From contig CAYQQU010000086.1 in NCBI GenBank assembly GCA_964419545.1, forward strand, positions 1-21,084: a stretch of DNA of 21,084 nt, read 5' to 3'. Each line of letters starts with the position of its first letter. The first letter of the stretch is position 1. Below are positions 15,401 to 21,084 of this stretch, one piece after another. The position numbers and the translations under genes were made by a program. The notes beneath the pieces are model-generated. The model worked only from the letters and a program-made list of their open reading frames with translations. It was not told the DNA's origin and did not search any database. Source of the DNA: CAYQQU01 sp964419545 (GTDB lineage Bacteria > Bacteroidota > Bacteroidia > Chitinophagales > Saprospiraceae).

Positions 15401-17098
15401 GGTGCTGTCGCCGTTGCAGGTCGGTGTGTTGACGACGACGACGTTGACCGCCAGTTCTGGGTCTTCGAACACCTCGATCTGCTCTGTGATCGTATTGGGC
15501 GGCATTTCCGAATCGGCGATATTCACAGTATAAACGCCCGCCATGAGGTCGGAGACGGTGACGTTGTCGCCGTCCGCGCCGATCACTTCCGGGCCGTTAT
15601 CAGGGCCCATGGGCGGCGAAGTGTTCCAGGTGACGAAGTAAGGCGGCGTACCTCCGCTGACGGTAACGGTGAACGCACCGTCAGCGCCGTTGGGGCAGGT
15701 CACGCTATCTTGTTCGATGGAAACAAAAATAGCCGCGTTGGTGATATCCACCTGCCCGTTATTGGTGACCACGCCGTAGGGACTGGGCACGCCGTCACCG
15801 GCCTCGATGAGTACGGGATCGTCGACGAAAGCAATGGGCGTCTCATCGCCCAGCAGTCCGATAACGTCGAAACAGACTTCGACGAGCACGGCGTCATCGG
15901 GCAAGTCGAACTCCATGAAGTTCAGGTCCGCCCAGATGATCCCCAGTCGCCCTTGTCCGACTTCGGTCACGTTCTGGTTCGAAGCGTTGAAGCCCGGCAG
16001 GCTGGTGTTGAAGTTGACGCTGCCGGTGTAGGTCAGCACCGTCGGGTCCCATTCGATGGAGAAGGAAAGGGCGGTGACGTCGTTGAAGTCGGCCACCGTG
16101 ATCGGCAGGCAGATATTGTCGCCGGTAACCGCATTGGTGAGCGGCGCCGACAGGGTGACGGCCTGGCAGCCGCCCATGTCCATCTGAAAAGTAAATCCGC
16201 AGCTTTTGCCGTCTTCGACAGTAATATTGTAGATGCCGGGCTGGGGAACAAAAAATTCCACCGATTCATTGTGGCCCGGCGAGTTGTTGACGGTAATATT
16301 TCCGGTGACCGCGGGGTCGCCGTCGAGTTCGATAGAGATATCATAGCTTTCGGAGGCGATAAACTCCGGCAGTCCTCCGCGAATGGTAAAGCTTCCCGAG
16401 CACCCGTTGGCGCCTGCGTTATTGTCCATCACCGGCGCCTGAATGGCGTTGAGGTAGACGACGGAGAAGGCTTCTTCCGTATTGACGTCGACACAAGGGC
16501 CGGCGGGGGGCCCTCCTGCTTCTTCGTATGCCAGGAGCGAAAGGTCGTCTACGGTGATCGGCGCGAAGAAGAACTGAATCGGCGGCCCGGGCGTACCGTT
16601 ATTGAAGGCGGATTGCAGCGTTCCGTCATTGGTCAGCCAGAGGTTGCCGCTGGGCTCTGCGCCGGCTACCCAGATGCCGAACTGTTGCGGAACCGGCGTA
16701 CCGCCGATCACGATCGGCGAGGTCCCGTTCAGGCAGGGATCGCCGAGGATGGTAGCCAGGTCGGGGCCGAAGAAGGCGGGATCCGGCGGGCAATCGTAGA
16801 AAGCGTAGCCGATGCCGGCCGGCGTCGCCGGGTCGGGGTCGCCGCTCAGGTCGAAATCGCCGTTGTGCAGGATGCGCAGGCTGTCGCCCAGGCACAGGAA
16901 TATCGTGTCGGGATCGACATCATTACTCTGCCCGATAAAGGCGCCGAAGGTAATGGTGCCAGCTTCGTTGCACATCATCTTTTCTGCTTCGGGCCGGCCC
17001 AGTGGACCATCGACGACGATGTTCCTGGGCGTCTGGGCCGTGAGCCAAAGCGGGAGGAGCGTCAGCAATAGCGCGAATGGAAAAAAAGACTTTATCAT
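12443..17098 (-). CDS. Giant SprB-repeat surface protein with cohesin-like and CHU_C domains
   Basis: 1551 residues. A signal peptide (about 1-22, ending LWLTAQ) is followed by an unrecognised region (23-310) that reads like a beta-rich surface module (GDSLRILHNGDFDLSG ... FQMDMGG). Residues about 313-453 resemble a cohesin domain (GDNICLPITVADFNDVTALS, SIEWDPTVLTYTG, VLVEVCFDVIG). Residues about 458-1370 are eleven roughly 83-residue SprB-type repeats, each opening near C-x-G-x-x-x-G and closing with G-x-Y-x-V-T-V-T-D-x-x-x-C, one cysteine at each end. A beta linker (1371-1451) precedes the CHU_C domain (1452-1551; IPNVFSPNGDGVNETF, RIFDRWGELLF, GDVTLLR). It is expected to leave by type IX secretion and act at the cell surface; SprB itself is a gliding adhesin of Flavobacterium. 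Whether this protein moves cells or only adheres is open. Confidence 0.93.
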   Translation of the reverse strand: MIKSFFPFALLLTLLPLWLTAQTPRNIVVDGPLGRPEAEKMMCNEAGTITFGAFIGQSNDVDPDTIFLCLGDSLRILHNGDFDLSGDPDPATPAGIGYAFYDCPPDPAFFGPDLATILGDPCLNGTSPIVIGGTPVPQQFGIWVAGAEPSGNLWLTNDGTLQSAFNNGTPGPPIQFFFAPITVDDLSLLAYEEAGGPPAGPCVDVNTEEAFSVVYLNAIQAPVMDNNAGANGCSGSFTIRGGLPEFIASESYDISIELDGDPAVTGNITVNNSPGHNESVEFFVPQPGIYNITVEDGKSCGFTFQMDMGGCQAVTLSAPLTNAVTGDNICLPITVADFNDVTALSFSIEWDPTVLTYTGSVNFNTSLPGFNASNQNVTEVGQGRLGIIWADLNFMEFDLPDDAVLVEVCFDVIGLLGDETPIAFVDDPVLIEAGDGVPSPYGVVTNNGQVDITNAAIFVSIEQDSVTCPNGADGAFTVTVSGGTPPYFVTWNTSPPMGPDNGPEVIGADGDNVTVSDLMAGVYTVNIADSEMPPNTITEQIEVFEDPELAVNVVVVNTPTCNGDSTGSVRAEVLVGGVLVPDPETEFDFTWSIPGVNTSELTGVPGGNYAVTVTNANGCEATDAGNLNQPPPIQILLTEPVTDATCDGSNDGAIRISVGGGVSASGNYNIDWGTTTVNASVSELDNLNPGEYCVTVTDDNNCTAEECFTVNADKLLDINPVVTDLACNGDGSGAIVANGTTFGALPSTPYTFVWEGPVGTPVNTNTSSTVSDLAAGAYIVTMTDSDPAGCLVIDTIIVSEPEPLTATLLQRVNETCTVGMDGIATPEVTGGTLPYSFVWTDTSGAEISMDSIATGLSQGDYQLEVTDANDCTTTLDVEILAPTPPNIVQLQNTSVACAEDTDGTLTVVTQPTGAPIASIVWSNGQTGETATNLSPGVYYVTVTADDACAAVDSAFVNAPAPLSLDTLVLRSPECPGEDNGQITVFAEGGTTPYRFIWSTNPGDTTTLNPIAGLAAGEYSVTVVDDNNCEPLELEISLPDPPAITVDFTMIDSTSCFGESICDGSATAEAGYSDLTTGTFNFLWLDSGETDFDVASSTATSLCRGEQRLVVSDGVCGDTVTINIPSPPPFQVNPMKTDVSCNGAADGEIELMISGATPPYTIDWPALGQTGATVTGLSPGTYTAQITDDNGCVFSQTAPPILEPDPLTLTIDEDNSTASVTCSEDSDGLISVVANGGTAPYSFTWSDNVAPSTSDMAENLLPGAYGITVTDLNACQDSTSYTIQAPPPIDAVVPTPPDPLCSGESTLVSIDTITGGNAQDYSDYSYTVDGNGPFPPDFLAPVFAGPHTVVVFDTLGCSLEIPIDVTEPDPITVSFNPSVVVVELGDTTTILEPIIQPATAVDSFVWSPAAFLSSPNVQRPVVIPQRDQEYTLTAFDANGCSGEGTVFVELDRNRNIYIPNVFSPNGDGVNETFNVFACLGVEALTEVRIFDRWGELLFEATDLLPVCEGGTPLWDGEWNGDTAPTGVYVYTITVQFLDGVVLTYRGDVTLLR
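12989..15727 (-). repeat. Eleven diverged SprB-type repeats within the surface protein
   Basis: Protein-level tandem repeats of about 83 residues (residues 458-1370). Each has a leading cysteine (for example SVTCPNGADG, PTCNGDSTG, VSCNGAADG), a central aromatic strand (PYSFTWS, PYRFIWS) and a closing GxYxVTVTDxxxC. Repeats 8 and 11 are the most divergent. The DNA is not a simple tandem repeat, so the copies are old. Confidence 0.88.
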
Positions 17099-17411
17099 TT
17101 TTCCGATTTATTGGATGGAAAAAAATTCGCAAAAGGAAATGTCTTTCGTTTTACCGGGGTTCTGTCACGCCAGGGAAAGCGTACGTCCCTTACACGTAGT
17201 GCGGAACAAAAGTTTTCGCCGGATAGGCAGCCGACAAGACCGCCTCCGGACGAGCGCTTTTCATCAACGACTGGCAAAAATAGAGATCGCCGGCCACTTT
17301 TCGGGTCACCGGAGCGATAAAACTTCTGCTTGCGGCAACCAACAGCTACTGAAACGTCAGGATGCCGGGTAAAATTACGGGAAGGCTAAGCAAAATGCGG
17401 CCGATCTTTTG
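17099..17411. other. Intergenic region upstream of the SprB-repeat gene
   Basis: 313 bp without a gene between the SprB-repeat gene start and the hutI stop, both on the minus strand. It should hold the promoter and leader of the large surface gene, but I find no convincing -33/-7 pair. The only strong structure is the hairpin at 17275-17318, described separately. No tRNA or small RNA family is recognisable. Confidence 0.5.
17275..17318 (-). terminator. Probable intrinsic terminator downstream of hutI
   Basis: Arms on the plus strand are ATCGCCGG (17286-17293) and CCGGAGCGAT (17309-17318), pairing over 8 bp with a 2-nt bulge. On the minus strand the stem is followed by CTCTATTTTTG. It lies about 100 nt past the hutI stop and upstream of the SprB-repeat gene, so it would insulate the two. 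Confidence 0.4.
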
Positions 17412-18650
17412 TCAGTTATTTTCCTTTCCCCGGATGATCACCGTTTCGATATGGTCGCTGCCGAAAGCGTAGGGCAGGTAATCGATGGAAGGCAAAGGCT
17501 TTGTAATGATGAGGTTAGCGACCTTGCCCCGGGCGATGGAGCCGTGCGTAGTCTCCAGTTCCATGGCCCGGGCCCCGTTGAGGGTGGCGGCGTTGATCGC
17601 TTCGGCGGGCGTCATGCGCAGCTTGATGCAGGCCAGCGATAAGACGAAAGGCATGCGTCCCGAAGGCGTCGAGCCCGGGTTGTAATCGGTGGCGAGCGCT
17701 ACCGGCAGGCCGGCGGCGATGAGGCGCCGGGCGGGCGGATACTGGAAGTTGAGGAAGAACGGACAGGAAGGCAGCAGCGTCGGCAGGACGTCGCCGCGAC
17801 GCAGCGCCTCGATATCCTCGTCGGTCATCGTCTCCAGGTGGTCTACGGTATGGGCGTTATGACGCAGGGCGGCCTGGATACCGCCGATGCTGTTAAACTG
17901 GTTGGTGTGGATCTTCCCTTTCAGGCCGTAGGCGGCGCCGGCTTCGAGCAGGCGCTCGGTTTCGGCGACGGAGAAGAAGCCCTTTTCGCAGAAGACGTCG
18001 ATATAGTCGGCGAGCTTCTCCCCGGCGATCACCGGCAGCATCTCGTCGATGAGCAGGTCGATATAATCCTTACGGCGGTCGCGGTATTCGGCCGGCAGGG
18101 CGTGCGCACCGAGAAAAGTGGCGCGGATATCGAGGTCGGAAGCCTGCCGCAGTCGCCGGATCACGCGCAGCATTTTGAGTTCTCCTTCGACAGAAAGCCC
18201 GTAGCCGCTCTTTATTTCCACCGCGCCCGTCCCGAAGCTGCGGATCTCTTCCAGCCGCTTCCAGGCCTGGGCGAAAAGGTCATCTTCGGAGGCAGCACGC
18301 AGCCGCTGCGCCGAGTTGAGGATGCCGCCGCCCCGCGCCGCGATCTCTTCATAGGAGAGGCCGCGGATGCGATCGACGAACTCTGCTTCGCGGCTGCCGG
18401 CAAAGACCAGATGGGTATGGGAATCGCACCAGCAGGGCAGCACGAGGCGACCGTCGGCTTCGATCGTACGGTCGGCGGCAGAAGGACAGTCGGCCATTGC
18501 TCCGAAACCGGCGATGTGCTCGCCTTCAATCAACAAATAGGCGTCGGAAAGGGTGGGCAGGGCAGCCATGGCGGCGCCGGCCACAAAAGGGCGGGGCGCC
18601 GTCTCCACCTGCGCGAGGGTTCGGATGTTGCGGATGAGCAGGCTGGACAT
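17412..18650 (-). CDS. hutI: Imidazolonepropionase
   Basis: 412 residues, normal length. It hydrolyses 4-imidazolone-5-propanoate to N-formimino-L-glutamate, the third step of histidine breakdown. The amidohydrolase metal ligands are present: H78 and H80 in CDSHTHLVFAG, H248 in KIHTNQF and D322 in LATDYNPGS. H183 (LGAHALP), H271 (VDHLE) and R87 (AGSRE) complete the substrate pocket; GGGILNS and SGYGLSVEGELKML are family hallmarks. The ATG at 18648-18650 is the natural start. No hutH, hutU or hutG lies in the window, so the rest of the pathway must be elsewhere. The thioredoxin-SPOR gene ends 44 bp upstream on the same strand and may be co-transcribed. Confidence 0.96.
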   Translation of the reverse strand: MSSLLIRNIRTLAQVETAPRPFVAGAAMAALPTLSDAYLLIEGEHIAGFGAMADCPSAADRTIEADGRLVLPCWCDSHTHLVFAGSREAEFVDRIRGLSYEEIAARGGGILNSAQRLRAASEDDLFAQAWKRLEEIRSFGTGAVEIKSGYGLSVEGELKMLRVIRRLRQASDLDIRATFLGAHALPAEYRDRRKDYIDLLIDEMLPVIAGEKLADYIDVFCEKGFFSVAETERLLEAGAAYGLKGKIHTNQFNSIGGIQAALRHNAHTVDHLETMTDEDIEALRRGDVLPTLLPSCPFFLNFQYPPARRLIAAGLPVALATDYNPGSTPSGRMPFVLSLACIKLRMTPAEAINAATLNGARAMELETTHGSIARGKVANLIITKPLPSIDYLPYAFGSDHIETVIIRGKENN

Positions 18651-18694
18651 GAAAGTTTTGGGATAAAGGTAGCAAAGTTTGCCGGCCGGACCGT

Positions 18695-19429
18695 TTACCA
18701 GCTGCGCGTATCTTTGATAAAGCCTTTCACACCCTGGTCGTAGAGCCGGCGCAGGTATTCGACGGCTTCCGTTTCCGTCGCAAAGCGACCGATCAGCACG
18801 CGATAGATCGAACGGTCGCCGCTGCGGGTGGTATACACGGTGACGGCTTCGCGGATGCGGCTCTCCACCTGCCGGGCCTGGTTGAGGGCGTTCTGGTATT
18901 CGCCGTACGCCCCCACCTGGATGCTGAAAGGCTTCGGCCCCACGGCGGGAGCAGGACTGGCAAGGCTGCTTTCGCGTACCTGCGGCTTCGGCCGGGGCAG
19001 GTGTTGCTGCAGCATTTTGAGCAGGTCTTCCGCGGCCAGCGCTTCTTCATGGCGGGCCAGCACCTTGCTCGCCGGCGAGATGACCAAAATAGTCGGCAGC
19101 GACTTGACGCCGAATTGTTCTTTGTAGCGCGCTCCTTCCAGATGGTCGATATTCAGCCTTACCGGCAGGTAATTGCGATTGACGAAGCTGGCCAGGGCGA
19201 CATCGTTATAGGTATGTTCTTCCATCCACTGGCAAGGCAGGCACCAGTTGGCGGTAAAGTGGATCAGCACCGGTTTGTTTTCGATCGCCGCGCGATTCAG
19301 GGTTTCATTCAACTGCCCCTCGATAAAGTCGATGCGGCTGCCGGAAGCGGCGACCGTCACGCAAAGCGACAAGAACAAGGCAGTTGCCGGAAAGACCGCG
19401 TAAAAACATTTGGAAAGGACGTCGGACAT
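18695..19429 (-). CDS. Exported thioredoxin-fold protein with C-terminal SPOR domain
   Basis: 244 residues from the ATG at 19427-19429 (an in-frame TTG at 19435 would add two). A signal peptide or anchor spans about 8-30 (AVFPATALFLSLCVTVAA). The thioredoxin domain (about 32-145) carries the redox motif WCLPC (62-66) in IHFTANWCLPCQWMEEHTY and the cis-proline loop VKSLPTILVI. A Pro/Lys linker leads to a SPOR domain (about 166-240; FSIQVGAYGEYQNALNQA ... YRVLIGRFATETEAVEYL). SPOR domains bind glycan strands stripped of stem peptides at division sites, so the protein is likely a periplasmic thiol-disulfide enzyme localised on peptidoglycan; that combined role is inference. Three short inverted repeats lie in its upstream region. 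It may form an operon with hutI. Confidence 0.9.
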   Translation of the reverse strand: MSDVLSKCFYAVFPATALFLSLCVTVAASGSRIDFIEGQLNETLNRAAIENKPVLIHFTANWCLPCQWMEEHTYNDVALASFVNRNYLPVRLNIDHLEGARYKEQFGVKSLPTILVISPASKVLARHEEALAAEDLLKMLQQHLPRPKPQVRESSLASPAPAVGPKPFSIQVGAYGEYQNALNQARQVESRIREAVTVYTTRSGDRSIYRVLIGRFATETEAVEYLRRLYDQGVKGFIKDTRSW

Positions 19430-19431
19430 AG

Positions 19432-19557
19432 ACAATAAGGATTATATTGTTTTCAATGTTCTTCGAGACCGAAAGCCGCCTGGAGCTGCTCCGGGCAGTG
19501 TCGGATTATGCATTAAAATCTGTCAAAATGGCTGACAAAACTGCGCCAATGGCAGTT
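19432..19557. promoter_or_regulatory. Three inverted repeats with 7-bp spacers upstream of the thioredoxin-SPOR gene
   Basis: ACAATA-N7-TATTGT (19432-19450) lies directly before the start codon; TGTCA-N7-TGACA (19521-19537) and AACTGC-N7-GCAGTT (19539-19557) lie side by side about 90 bp further upstream. All have arms of 5-6 bp and the same spacer. Dyads of this size are typical of dimeric repressor sites, but such short arms also arise by chance. The rest of the gap (19558-19723) shows nothing I can name; an open frame on the plus strand at 19556-19786 runs into the XRE gene and is not credible. Confidence 0.3.
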
Positions 19558-19723
19558 GGTATTCGTATGGAACGAATTTTGTGCTGAAGGTGATTGGGAG
19601 AAACAGGCTAATGAGCCCTGGGGTAATGAGACCGCCCCGACCCGGAAACGTTCGTTAAAAGCGAGCGTCGGTTTTGGAAATAAAACTTACAAAGTCGCCC
19701 AAAACAGCGTAAAGATAAACATC

Positions 19724-20236
19724 TTATGCCTTATTGGGAAGCCGGCACTTGACAAATTCCAACAAAGCCTGATGATGACAAATTAACGCCTGGGTAGCGT
19801 CGTGCAATTGTTCAAAGTTCATCATGGCGATTTGCAGGTCTTTAGGCATCTCGTTCATCGACTTAGCCTTGTACTGATGGCAGGTGTGGATACTGGAGAT
19901 GACCTTCTTGATCTCGTCGGCTTTTTTCGCGAAACGGTGTAAGACTTCCTCCTCCGTTTTTGACCACTGCTGGAAAGACTCGCTGGCTTGTTGGTAGCTA
20001 TGGTCGTTGCTGAGATCGCGCTGGGTGATGTCCATTATGGATACGCCGAAAAGATTGGAAAGTTTCAGCAAATTACAGATTCTCGGTTCGGCCGTGCCGT
20101 TTTCGTAGGAAGCGATATTGCCACGGTTAAGCCCTACCCGGTTGGCCAGCTCCTCCTGACTTAAGTTCAGCCGTTTGCGCAGAAAACGGAGATTCTGATG
20201 CAAATATATTTTCTGTAGATCTTTTACGATGTCCAT
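19724..20236 (-). CDS. XRE-family helix-turn-helix regulator with coiled C-terminal half
   Basis: 170 residues. The N-terminal HTH_3/Cro-CI domain (about 13-71) reads LRFLRKRLNLSQEELANRVG, then LNRGNIASYENGTAEP, with the recognition helix in the second part. The C-terminal half (about 80-168) is helical and charged (SKTEEEVLHRFAKKADEIKK) with no known ligand domain; it may serve for dimerisation or contact a partner. The gene is divergent from the ECF sigma factor across 272 bp of AT-rich DNA. The 10-mer TCTGTCAAAA occurs in its own leader (20251-20260) and again beyond its 3' end, upstream of the thioredoxin-SPOR gene (19519-19528), so both could be its operators. That link is inference. Nothing here marks it as a phage repressor. 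Confidence 0.88.
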   Translation of the reverse strand: MDIVKDLQKIYLHQNLRFLRKRLNLSQEELANRVGLNRGNIASYENGTAEPRICNLLKLSNLFGVSIMDITQRDLSNDHSYQQASESFQQWSKTEEEVLHRFAKKADEIKKVISSIHTCHQYKAKSMNEMPKDLQIAMMNFEQLHDATQALICHHQALLEFVKCRLPNKA

Positions 20237-20508
20237 ATCCCTGTTTACATTCTGTCAAAAAAGATCGACGAGGAACCGACGCGGCCCGACAAACAATCAA
20301 AAATAAATACAAGCCAGAAAGCTATTGGTTCAAAAGTGTTAAGGTTTTTAACAAGATTTAAGCCGATGATCATTAAAGTGTCAAGATCGCTACACTCCCT
20401 TGCGAAAAACAAATCTAAATAGGAAATTATTTTTGCAAAAAAAGCGTTTTGATTATAAATTTGTAAAAAATAATAACAATTTATACTACTAATAAAAATC
20501 ACCGGACT
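20237..20508. promoter_or_regulatory. AT-rich divergent regulatory region between XRE and ECF genes
   Basis: The region is markedly more AT-rich than its neighbours. It contains the 10-mer TCTGTCAAAA (20251-20260) and two related boxes, TGTCAAAAAAGATCG (20253-20267) and TGTCAAGATCG (20379-20389). A palindrome ATGATCAT (20366-20373) and the sigma-factor promoter (20432-20463) complete it. A weak TAnnTTTG-like match for the XRE gene on the minus strand (20298-20305) lacks a correctly spaced -33 element. Confidence 0.45.
20432..20463 (+). promoter_or_regulatory. Bacteroidota primary-sigma promoter of the ECF gene
   Basis: TTTG (20432-20435), a 20-bp spacer and TAAATTTG (20456-20463) match the TTTG-N19/21-TAnnTTTG consensus at every defined base. 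Transcription should start near 20468, giving a leader of about 40 AT-rich nt with no Shine-Dalgarno sequence, as usual in this phylum. Confidence 0.65.
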
Positions 20509-21033
20509 ATGATATACGCAATTCAGAATCAAATCACCGATCAGCTCGACAGCATCAGCAACTCCTTGCGTGCTTTTTCGCTGAAGCTGACCGGGAACAA
20601 CGTCGATGCGGAAGACTTATATCAGGATACGGCGCTGCGCATCATTACCAACGCCGACAAGTACAAGCCGGGCACCAATTTCAAAGCCTGGGCAGTAACG
20701 ATCATGCGCAACATTTTCATCAACAACTACCGCAAGAAGGTGCGCCGCAATATGATCATCGACCAGACGCCGAACAACTACTACCTCAATTCCGGGGACA
20801 AAACGGTAGAGAACGGCGGAGAATCGAACGTCGCTTACGGCGAGCTCATCAAGATGGTGAACGCCTTGCCGGAAGATTTCCGCACGCCCTTCCTGATGGC
20901 TTACCAGGGGTACAAGTACGAAGAGATCGCCGAACAACTGGGATCGCCGCTGGGCACCATCAAGAGCCGCATCTTCTTCGCACGCAAGAAGCTGCAGCGC
21001 ATGTACCACGAGCGCTACCAGGAACGCGCTTAA
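20509..21033 (+). CDS. ECF-type RNA polymerase sigma factor
   Basis: 174 residues, standard ECF size. Region 2 (about 14-80) includes NNVDAEDLYQDTALRIITNA, then FKAWAVTIMRNIFINNYRK, the part that melts and reads the -10 element. Region 4 (about 113-167) includes LPEDFRTPFLMAYQGYKYEE and IAEQLGSPLGTIKSRIFFAR, the helix-turn-helix for the -35 element. There is no C-terminal extension. The window ends 51 bp after the stop with no anti-sigma gene visible, so its control is unknown; in this phylum such stand-alone ECF factors can be controlled by level or by a partner further on. It is transcribed divergently from the XRE regulator, which may repress it, and has a consensus housekeeping-type promoter. 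Confidence 0.93.
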   Translation: MIYAIQNQITDQLDSISNSLRAFSLKLTGNNVDAEDLYQDTALRIITNADKYKPGTNFKAWAVTIMRNIFINNYRKKVRRNMIIDQTPNNYYLNSGDKTVENGGESNVAYGELIKMVNALPEDFRTPFLMAYQGYKYEEIAEQLGSPLGTIKSRIFFARKKLQRMYHERYQERA

Positions 21034-21084
21034 GAGCTTGTTTGGAGGTAGTCATTTTGGCTGCAAAACCCAGCTTTTGGAACC

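Noticed and set aside
14324..17071. A 915-codon open frame on the plus strand, antisense to the SprB-repeat gene
   Set aside because: Its translation is low-complexity (Gly/Val/His/Arg-rich) with no family resemblance. The minus-strand frame has clear domains, repeats and a signal peptide. Long antisense frames are expected from GC-rich codon use.
17275..17282. CAAAAATA as a minus-strand TAnnTTTG promoter element (also at 2842-2849)
   Set aside because: In both places it coincides with the T-tract of a hairpin terminator and no TTTG element lies at the right spacing, so the terminator reading explains it better.
19556..19786. 76-codon plus-strand open frame before the XRE gene
   Set aside because: It overlaps the 3' end of a well-supported HTH gene and has no motif or plausible start context.
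21034..21084. GAGCTTGTTTGGAGG at the right edge as an insertion-sequence end
   Set aside because: It vaguely recalls IS terminal repeats, but only 51 bp are present, with no transposase, no target duplication and no inverted partner in the window.

Overview
The window looks like a chromosomal segment of a GC-rich member of the Bacteroidota, probably a Saprospiria/Lewinella-like lineage (inference). Three things point there. Two proteins end in the gliding-motility-associated 'CHU_C' type domain (FSPNGDG...IFDRWG) used as a type IX secretion C-terminal signal. A 1551-residue surface protein carries about eleven SprB-type repeats. Upstream of the sigma-factor gene there is a TTTG-N20-TAnnTTTG promoter, the primary-sigma consensus known from Bacteroidota. 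I see no rRNA, tRNA, CRISPR array or intact mobile element.

Layout. 1-505 has no convincing gene. 506-4502 is a minus-strand block: a DksA/TraR-like protein with a very acidic tail, a GNAT-nitrilase fusion, and a two-component operon (OmpR-type regulator, then a sensor-poor histidine kinase) closed by a good intrinsic terminator. 4571-12437 is a plus-strand block: a 46-residue basic protein overlapping a 2-oxoglutarate/Fe(II) oxygenase; then a compact cassette of two ATP-grasp ligase-like proteins and an AstE/aspartoacylase-like zinc amidohydrolase, followed by a tandem UspA protein; then two LamG-type secreted paralogues on either side of a YbaB/EbfC nucleoid protein. The second LamG gene meets the giant SprB-repeat protein (12443-17098, minus strand) tail to tail with 5 bp between stop codons. 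17412-20236 continues on the minus strand with imidazolonepropionase (HutI), a thioredoxin-SPOR fusion and an XRE regulator. A divergent ECF-type sigma factor fills the right end.

How the genes may work together. The best candidate for an undescribed system is 5465-8969: a probable circularly permuted ATP-grasp, a GshB-like ATP-grasp abutting it with no spacer, and a zinc deacylase 19 bp later. This is a plausible make-and-trim set for an amide or peptide metabolite whose identity the sequence does not give. The overlapping 46-aa protein and 2OG oxygenase form a second small unit worth testing as a substrate/partner-enzyme pair. The LamG and SprB-repeat genes form a surface-adhesion/secretion locus. 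The XRE/ECF divergent pair and the phospho-relay operon are regulatory, and each has repeat sequences in its intergenic region that could be operators.
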